Shown one piece after another: positions 58,285 through 64,000 of a DNA stretch of 64,000 nucleotides (position 1 is the first letter of the stretch; each line of letters begins with the position of its first letter). This DNA comes from G036327475 sp036327475. GTDB taxonomy: Bacteria > Pseudomonadota > Gammaproteobacteria > Enterobacterales > Enterobacteriaceae. The notes beneath the pieces were generated by a model. It saw nothing but the letters and a program-made list of their open reading frames with translations, was not told where the DNA came from and ran no database searches. A program made the position numbers and the translations under genes. The stretch lies in assembly GCF_036327475.1 (NCBI RefSeq), contig NZ_CP132913.1, forward strand, positions 372,001 through 436,000, written 5' to 3'.

Positions 58285-59330
58285 ATAGCCAAACCATTAG
58301 CAAACAAACTTGTTCTTATCATTAAGGATGATGCTGTTTTTCGATCCGTAGTGAAGCAATTTCTGCTGACATTAGTGGTTGATGTTGTCGAGGCCAATCA
58401 AAGGCAACATGCGCTGGAGAAGTTGGCGTCCATCCGTCCTGATGCTCGAAATGAACGGTCTGACCTTTGTTGAGCGTTTTCGCGCGACTAATAGCTCCAC
58501 CCCTATTCTGATTGTCTCCGGCACCGATCTAATGACCAATATCGCCCAGGTTCTTCTACTCGGGGTGCGAAACCGGTGAAGAATTTCCCCGTTTGCGAGA
58601 AACGGTGCTGGACTGTCTTTATCCTGATATATTACCTCCCAAGTCGACGAAGAAGGGCAACTGTTTCAGGTGGTGCAGGATTGGGGCGCGCTGAGCCAGC
58701 ATCCTGTGGCTGCGGCGAAACTTCTCAAATAGTTACAACCTCAGGTTAAGTAGAATATCGCACAATGCTGTGTCAATTATCGCCAGTTAACCACGGCGAA
58801 GCAGCCGAGTCTGGTGCCAGATATCGTCGCACTTTCCGATCACAACTTGGCTTTTATTACTTCGACATCACCCGCGCTAGAGAAAGGTTTTGGCAGCCTT
58901 GCTGTTACGAGTGCTGCTCAACAGCCGCTACTGGCGTTTAGCCAATCGCGCGCACAGTTTGCCTGAATCATCCACTTGGTTAAAACAGGTGAATCAACTT
59001 TGCGTGAAGCGAATCTTGAAGGACAATTCCTTTATTAGTAGGCAATTACATCGATTGATGAACAATTTAATTTTAGTGTCGGCCGGCCTCAATGCCACAC
59101 TGAATACCAATAACAAGCAAATCCAGTTCAATAGCGGCGCACCTCTCAGCTTGATGGGAACACCTACCTCAATCAGGTTAGCCAGTACTGCACGCCTGGC
59201 AGTGCCATACTTGGCGCACCGGCGGCCGTCTGCGGCTCATACTCAACACCGACTAGCCGTCCAGCGCGTCAGAATTCGTAAGAAAATAATCAAATTAATA
59301 CCTTTTACACGCACTGTGGGGTAATTATCC
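58285..59330 (+). pseudogene. rssB: RpoS proteolysis adaptor RssB, degraded
   Basis: The start codon is ATA (58285-58287) in AKPLANKLVLIIKDDAVFRS. Then VVDVVEANQRQHALEKLASI, MLEMNGLTFVERFRATNSST-type text with the receiver aspartate region frameshifted, SGTDLMTNIAQVLLLGV, AALLLRVLLNSRY, LKQVNQL and NNLILVSAGLNATLNTNNKQ followed by IQFNSGAPLSLMGT. RssB delivers the stress sigma factor RpoS to ClpXP. Upstream of galU as in E. coli. Confidence 0.9.
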
Positions 59331-59381
59331 TATTTTAGACTGAACGCCCATTATTCCACGAGTTTCCCATTCTGAAACTGA

Positions 59382-59387
59382 TATAAT
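59382..59387 (+). promoter_or_regulatory. Candidate -10 element of galU
   Basis: A perfect TATAAT, 58 bases before the galU ATG in AT-rich DNA. The -35 region 17 bases upstream is weak (CGAGTT), so confidence is limited. Confidence 0.4.
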
Positions 59388-59444
59388 AGAAAAGTTAACC
59401 ATATTATATAGATAAATTTTATCCTAACGAAGGAGAGGTGGTAC

Positions 59445-60347
59445 ATGTCTGCTGTTATGACAAAAGTGAAAAAAGCAGTAATCCCGGTGGCGGGATTGGG
59501 CACACGCATGTTGCCGGCAACCAAAGCAATCCCGAAGGAAATGCTTCCCCTGGTGGATAAACCTCTGATTCAGTATGTGGTGAATGAATGTATCGCCGCA
59601 GGCATCAACGAGATCATCTTGGTCACCCACTCATCCAAAAACTCCATTGAAAATCATTTCGATACCAGTTTCGAGCTGGAAGCGATGCTGGAAAAACGTG
59701 TCAAGCGTCAACTGTTGGCGGAGATCCAGGCGATTTGTCCTCCCCATGTAACCATTATGCAGGTTCGTCAGGGGCTGGCCAAGGGACTGGGACACGCGGT
59801 CTTGTGCGCGCATCCGCTGGTAGGAGATGAGCCGGTTGCGATGATCCTACCCGACGTGATTATCGATGAATATAAATCTAATTTACAGACCGAAAATCTG
59901 GCGGCGATGCTAAGACGCTTTGAAGATACCGGCCGCAGTCAAATTTTGGTCGAGCCGGTGGACGATGTCACCAGCTACGGCGTGGTGGATTGTCAGGGTA
60001 AGATCCTCAATCCAGGTGATAGCGTAGAGATGGTAGGCGTGGTCGAAAAACCGTCGGCGGAAGAAGCACCGTCTAATTTGTCCGTGGTTGGCCGCTATGT
60101 GCTGTCCGCCGATATTTGGGCATTGCTGGAAAAAACCCCGCCCGGAGCCGGCAATGAAATTCAGCTGACCGACGCGATTGCAATGCTGATGAACAAAGAA
60201 ACCGTTGAAGCCTATCACCTGAAGGGACTGAGCCACGACTGTGGTAACAAATTGGGTTACATGCAGGCGTTCGTTGAATATGGCCTGCGTCATGAAAGTC
60301 TTGGCAAAGAATTCAAAACGTGGTTAAAAGACGCCATCACAGAATAA
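59445..60347 (+). CDS. galU: UTP-glucose-1-phosphate uridylyltransferase
   Basis: Intact 300 residues (E. coli 302). Nucleotide-binding GLGTRMLPATKAIPKEMLPL near residues 18-37, KPLIQYVVNECIAAGI, a VEKPSAEEAPSNL segment and the C-terminal LTDAIAMLMNKE. An AAGGAGAGG ribosome binding site precedes the ATG. Makes UDP-glucose for lipopolysaccharide, capsule and osmoregulated glucans. First gene of a galU-ugd-epimerase set on one strand. Confidence 0.96.
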   Translation: MSAVMTKVKKAVIPVAGLGTRMLPATKAIPKEMLPLVDKPLIQYVVNECIAAGINEIILVTHSSKNSIENHFDTSFELEAMLEKRVKRQLLAEIQAICPPHVTIMQVRQGLAKGLGHAVLCAHPLVGDEPVAMILPDVIIDEYKSNLQTENLAAMLRRFEDTGRSQILVEPVDDVTSYGVVDCQGKILNPGDSVEMVGVVEKPSAEEAPSNLSVVGRYVLSADIWALLEKTPPGAGNEIQLTDAIAMLMNKETVEAYHLKGLSHDCGNKLGYMQAFVEYGLRHESLGKEFKTWLKDAITE

Positions 60348-60406
60348 AGTGCTGAAGCTTTTAGATACATTTGGCTACATATTGATACAGACCAGGATCA
60401 CCCAAC

Positions 60407-61750
60407 GTGAAAATAACGGTTTTTGGTATCGGCTATGTCGGTTTGGTGCAAGCGGCGGTTTTAGCCGAAGTGGGGCACAACGTATTATGCGTCGACGTGG
60501 ATGAGCGCAAAGTCGAGAATCTGAAAAAGGGCGTGATTCCCATTTTCGAGCCAGGGCTGGCACCGCTGGTGCAGCAAAATTATGAAGCCGGACGGCTAAA
60601 ATTTACGACGGATGCGCAGGTCGGCGTCAATCATGGCGTCATGCAGTTTATCGCGGTAGGCACACCGCCGGATGAAGACGGCTCTGCGGATCTGAAATAC
60701 GTGACTGCCGTGGCGCGGACCATCGCGCAACACATGCACGATCATAAAGTGATACTGGATAAATCCACCGTGCCGGTGGGTACGGCGGATAAAGTCCGCG
60801 CCACGATGCAGGAAATGCTGCAAAGCCGCAATAGTACGCTAACGTTCGATGTGGTATCCAATCCTGAATTTTTAAAAGAAGGGGCGGCGGTGGCCGACTG
60901 CATGCGCCCTGAGCGGATTGTGGTAGGTACCGACAATAAAGATGTGGTGGAATTACTCCATGAGCTTTACGAGCCTTTTAACCGTAACCACGACCGGATG
61001 ATCCTGATGGATATTCGCAGCGCCGAGCTAACCAAATATGCCGCCAACTGTATGCTAGCTACCAAAATCAGCTTTATGAATGAAATGTCCAATCTGGCAG
61101 AATTGCTGGGTGCAGATGTGGAGAAAGTACGCCAGGGCATTGGCTCAGACTCGCGCATCGGTTACAGTTTTATTTATCCTGGCTGTGGCTATGGCGGCTC
61201 TTGCTTTCCGAAAGATGTGCAGGCGCTCATTCGGACCGCCGAGCAGGTCGGTTATCAACCTAAGCTACTGCAGGCTGTCGAAGAGGTAAACTACAAGCAG
61301 AAATACAAACTACCGGCCTTTATTCGTCGCCATTTCGGCGACGATTTAAGCGGTAAAACTTTTGCGCTGTGGGGGTTATCGTTTAAACCCAACACCGACG
61401 ATATGCGCGGAGCATCGAGCCGAGTATTGATGGAAGCGCTATGGCAGGCTGGCGCGACGATTCAGGCTTTCGATCCGAAAGCGATGAATGAAACGCAGCG
61501 CATTTACGGCCACCGCGACGATCTGCAATTGATGGACACCAGAGAAGCTGCCCTGCGTGGCGCCGATGCGTTGGTCATTTGCACCGAATGGCAGAACTTC
61601 CGAGCGCCGGATTTCGATGTCCTGAAGGCGGCCTTGAAACAGCCGGTGATCTTTGATGGCCGTAATTTATACGATCCTGAACGCCTTGCTAATCGCGGCT
61701 TTGTATATTACGGCATTGGCCGTGGCGCGTCGCTTGCTTCTCCTTTCTGA
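60407..61750 (+). CDS. ugd: UDP-glucose 6-dehydrogenase
   Basis: Intact 447 residues. NAD-binding FGIGYVGLVQAAVLAEVGHN at the start; DKSTVPVGTADKV; NPEFLKEGAAVADCMRPERI; the catalytic cysteine in GCGYGGSCFPKDV near residue 262; LWGLSFKPNTDDMRGASSR in the UDP-binding domain. Length is typical of the bacterial TuaD/RkpK type (about 440) rather than the shorter 388-residue E. coli Ugd. Oxidises UDP-glucose to UDP-glucuronate. 59 bases after galU and 6 bases before the epimerase. Confidence 0.95.
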   Translation: MKITVFGIGYVGLVQAAVLAEVGHNVLCVDVDERKVENLKKGVIPIFEPGLAPLVQQNYEAGRLKFTTDAQVGVNHGVMQFIAVGTPPDEDGSADLKYVTAVARTIAQHMHDHKVILDKSTVPVGTADKVRATMQEMLQSRNSTLTFDVVSNPEFLKEGAAVADCMRPERIVVGTDNKDVVELLHELYEPFNRNHDRMILMDIRSAELTKYAANCMLATKISFMNEMSNLAELLGADVEKVRQGIGSDSRIGYSFIYPGCGYGGSCFPKDVQALIRTAEQVGYQPKLLQAVEEVNYKQKYKLPAFIRRHFGDDLSGKTFALWGLSFKPNTDDMRGASSRVLMEALWQAGATIQAFDPKAMNETQRIYGHRDDLQLMDTREAALRGADALVICTEWQNFRAPDFDVLKAALKQPVIFDGRNLYDPERLANRGFVYYGIGRGASLASPF

Positions 61751-61756
61751 GAGACC

Positions 61757-62788
61757 GTGATGAAATTTTTGGTCACTGGTTCAGCCGGTTTTATTGGCTA
61801 TCATGTCAGCAGGCGTCTGCTCGCTGACGGTCATCAGGTGATCGGTATCGACAACCTGAATGATTATTATGATGTGTCGCTAAAGCAGGCCCGCCTTGAC
61901 GGTCTGTTGGCCTATGACGCTTTTCGTTTCCACAAGCTTGACTTGGCGGACCGGCAGGGTATTGCTAGCCTGTTTGCCGATGAAGGATTTGAGCGGGTGA
62001 TCCACCTTGGCGCACAGGCTGGGGTACGTTATTCGCTGGACAATCCCCTGGTCTACGGTGAAGCCAATCTGATCGGTCATCTTAATATCCTTGAAGGGTG
62101 TCGGCATACGCAGGTAGGGCATCTGTTGTACGCCTCCTCCAGTTCGGTCTATGGCCTTAATCGCAAGTTGCCCTTTTCCACGGACGACACGGTAGATCAT
62201 CCTGTGTCGTTGTATGCGGCCACAAAAAAAGCCAATGAGTTGATGGCGCATACCTATGCGCACCTGTATCGATTGCCGACCACCGGTCTGCGCTTTTTTA
62301 CCGTATATGGCCCATGGGGGCGCCCGGATATGGCGTTGTTCAAGTTTACCCGGGCGATGCTCAGCGGTGAGCGTATCGACGTCTATAACGGCGGAGACAT
62401 GTTGCGCGACTTTACTTACATTGACGACATTGTCGAAGCCATCATTCGTTTGCAGGATGTTATTCCGGCATCAGATGCCGACTGGACGGTGGAAACCGGC
62501 TCGCCGGCGACGAGCTACGCGCCTTATCGCATCTACAATATTGGCAATAGTCAGCCGGTAAAGCTCATGGACTATATTCAGGCGCTGGAAGGGGTCCTCG
62601 GTATCCAGGCAGAGAAGAATCTGCTGCCGATGCAGCCCGGCGATGTGCTGGAAACCAGCGCGGATACGCAGGCGCTGTTTCGCGCGATTGACTTCAAACC
62701 ACAGACGCCGGTGGTGGAAGGGGTCAAACATTTCGTCGAATGGTATCGCGAGTATTATCAGCGTAATGTATCGCCACCTAATAGCTAA
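61757..62788 (+). CDS. UDP-glucuronate 4-epimerase-like SDR enzyme
   Basis: Intact 343 residues. N-terminal GSAGFIGYHVSRRLL (extended SDR GxxGxxG), the DNLNDYYDVSLKQARLD motif characteristic of UDP-glucuronate epimerases, an AGVRYSLDNP block, YASSSSVYG, the catalytic YAATKKANE, and GPWGRPDMALFKFTRAMLSG. It probably converts UDP-glucuronate made by the preceding ugd into UDP-galacturonate for surface polysaccharide. Resembles WbnF/LspL-type proteins. It is separated from ugd by only six bases, so the two are almost certainly co-transcribed. Confidence 0.92.
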   Translation: MMKFLVTGSAGFIGYHVSRRLLADGHQVIGIDNLNDYYDVSLKQARLDGLLAYDAFRFHKLDLADRQGIASLFADEGFERVIHLGAQAGVRYSLDNPLVYGEANLIGHLNILEGCRHTQVGHLLYASSSSVYGLNRKLPFSTDDTVDHPVSLYAATKKANELMAHTYAHLYRLPTTGLRFFTVYGPWGRPDMALFKFTRAMLSGERIDVYNGGDMLRDFTYIDDIVEAIIRLQDVIPASDADWTVETGSPATSYAPYRIYNIGNSQPVKLMDYIQALEGVLGIQAEKNLLPMQPGDVLETSADTQALFRAIDFKPQTPVVEGVKHFVEWYREYYQRNVSPPNS

Positions 62789-63865
62789 AAGCGGACCGGC
62801 CGCTTTTGCCTGTCATGTTTTGGGTCTCCGCTGCAGTCGTTTATGCTCTGGTCGGTAGGAGGAAAGCCACGCGCGCCGCGAGCGCCAGACAGGGCATCGT
62901 GGCCGGGCAGAAGTCTAGCGGTTAGATATCAGCGCGGGCCAATGCGCAGAAATAGTCACCGCCTCTTGCCTTAAGAGAGGCGGTCAGTGTGGGCGTATGG
63001 CTTGCTTTAGTCCGCCAGGCATGGTCGGTTGGCGGAAAGCGTTCGCGCCAAGGCCCGTCAGCGCGCTCAACGCGGCGAGAGAAGGCGGTCATTGCTAGGG
63101 CCTGGGCGGAAGACGGCGCCCACCAAAGGATCCTTGTTGGTGATATGCCTCGATAGAGGAGACATGATTCGGCTGTAGGGGCAATGCCGCAGCGACAGTT
63201 GCGCGAACGCGACCCTGATGAGGTCGTTGTCTTGCCACTTGCTGCTGCGGATGTTCCCGGTGGCTGGCTTATTGTCGCGGGTAGGAGCAAGCGGGGACGA
63301 AAGCCTTCCAGGAACGGACCGCAGACTTAGGCCAGCATAAACTGGCTCCGCTGTTATATCTTTTATGATTCATCAAATGCACGCACGCGGAACAGAACCA
63401 GAAATATGGCCTCCTCACAGGCGCTTCCTGTTGTAACAGGCATGCACCGCGGCTAAAAGGGAACGTGGAAGATTCACCGGCTAATATACATATAGGTTAA
63501 CGAACATATTCACCCTATGAAAAGCTCTCAGGAATGCGGCATAACGAACATTTTAGTAGCAGGGTTGTCCTATTTTGACATGACGATTTGCCGCCTTCCT
63601 TACTGTTTCTGGCAATACTTTGCAAAAAAAGATTATAACACTTACCTTCGGCCACTGAAATCACTGCAAGTGAAATATTTCTTGAGCGTCATAATGCATT
63701 CTAATCAAACCGTCTTCACGGTAACGGCTTTTAACTCAACGGAAAATTAGCGCATATGGCGCGGATTCGTGTGTAATAGACCGCGGCTTCTGGAAAGCGC
63801 TTACGTGAGGCGGATAATAGGGTAGTGGGTTTGGACTTTGTACGCGGTGCACAACGCAAAGGACA
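62789..63865. other. Long non-coding stretch between the epimerase and hns
   Basis: No gene recognised on either strand. A 9-bp inverted repeat (ACCGCCTCT at 62958-62966 and AGAGGCGGT at 62976-62984) could form a hairpin but has no T run. 63500-63760 is AT-rich with one short unassigned frame. Probably decayed intergenic DNA. Confidence 0.5.
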
Positions 63866-63868
63866 GAT

Positions 63869-63894
63869 AAAACCCGCTTCGGGAAGCGGGTTTT
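63869..63894 (-). terminator. Rho-independent terminator of hns
   Basis: AAAACCCGCTTC, a two-base loop, GAAGCGGGTTTT: a 12-bp perfect stem with U-tract-forming ends on both strands, 14 bases beyond the hns stop codon. May work in both directions. Confidence 0.85.
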
Positions 63895-63907
63895 GCAACT
63901 TGGGTGA

Positions 63908-64000
63908 TTATAGCAGGAAATCTTCCAGTGCTTTTCCTTTTTCATCAATCGCTTTTTTGATTATCGCCGGGGTACGGCCTTGGCCTGTCCAGGTTTTAAC
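63908..64000 (-). CDS. hns: Nucleoid protein H-NS, C-terminal end (5' part outside window)
   Basis: The last 30 codons are visible: VKTWTGQGRTPAIIKKAIDE followed by KGKALEDFLL and TAA. TWTGQGRTP is the DNA-binding loop of H-NS. The protein silences AT-rich and acquired DNA. galU-hns linkage is conserved in enterobacteria; here ugd and the epimerase lie between. No damage is seen in the visible part. StpA, a paralogue, has a similar end, so the assignment relies on synteny as well. Confidence 0.88.
   Translation of the reverse strand, partial: VKTWTGQGRTPAIIKKAIDEKGKALEDFLL

Noticed and set aside
63517..63750. 77-residue open frame before hns
   Set aside because: AT-rich with no similarity and no clear ribosome binding site; most likely chance.

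Overview
This window looks like a chromosome segment of a gammaproteobacterial insect symbiont of the Sodalis type, most likely Sodalis glossinidius or a close relative. Gene order follows the enterobacterial backbone almost gene by gene. However, roughly two thirds of the recognisable genes are broken by frameshifts, stop codons, short duplications or fusing deletions, and the coding density of intact genes is low. Remnants of an inv/spa-type type III secretion cluster also fit Sodalis. The host name is inference; the decay pattern is read directly from the sequence.

Layout. 1-4460: the 3' end of zwf, then decayed eda, an AraC-type regulator, ptrB and exoX, and intact holE. 4470-11350: decayed two-component genes, remnants of a type III export apparatus (ATPase, SctQ, SctR, SctS), an unassigned minus-strand remnant and the C-terminal part of letB. 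11300-15632: decayed msrC followed by intact proQ, prc and htpX. 15650-19700: decayed yebQ, kdgR, mgrB, yebO, an MBL-fold hydrolase and yobF, then intact cspC. 19700-25500: decayed rlmA, mntP (with a probable Mn riboswitch relic), yobD, manY and manX, and a truncated yoaE that keeps its TerC membrane part. 25670-34950: intact sdaA, pabB, tsaB and minEDC, with decayed nudL, yoaH, yoaB, yoaA and a yeaY::rnd fusion between them. 34950-45700: ycgL, dsbB, alanine racemase, a MarR regulator and a CPA1-type antiporter are readable; ycgM, fadR, ycgB, dadA and a Bcr-type exporter are dead. 46250-55000: decayed yeaH, yeaG, mipA, yeaE, yeaD, pncA and ansA, with intact gapA and sppA. 55000-59330: a ydjA::topB fusion, xthA, a broken tRNA-Tyr, purU, ychJ and rssB, all decayed. 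59440-64000: an intact galU-ugd-epimerase operon and the 3' end of hns with its terminator.

How the genes work together. What survives serves core needs: cell division site placement (MinCDE), cell wall D-alanine, disulfide bond formation (DsbB), envelope protease quality control (Prc, HtpX, SppA), the tRNA t6A modification factor TsaB, glycolysis (GapA), the oxidative pentose phosphate entry (Zwf), the UDP-glucose to UDP-glucuronate to UDP-galacturonate route, and the nucleic-acid-binding regulators ProQ, CspC and H-NS. What is lost is nutritional flexibility and regulation: Entner-Doudoroff aldolase and KdgR, the mannose PTS, fatty acid regulation, D-alanine catabolism, the YeaG/YeaH/YcgB stress module, RssB, MgrB, and probably selD. 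I found no CRISPR array, intact prophage or intact insertion sequence, and no convincing novel system. The more unusual material is in the mutational scars: short tandem duplications and near-perfect inverted repeats inside dead genes.
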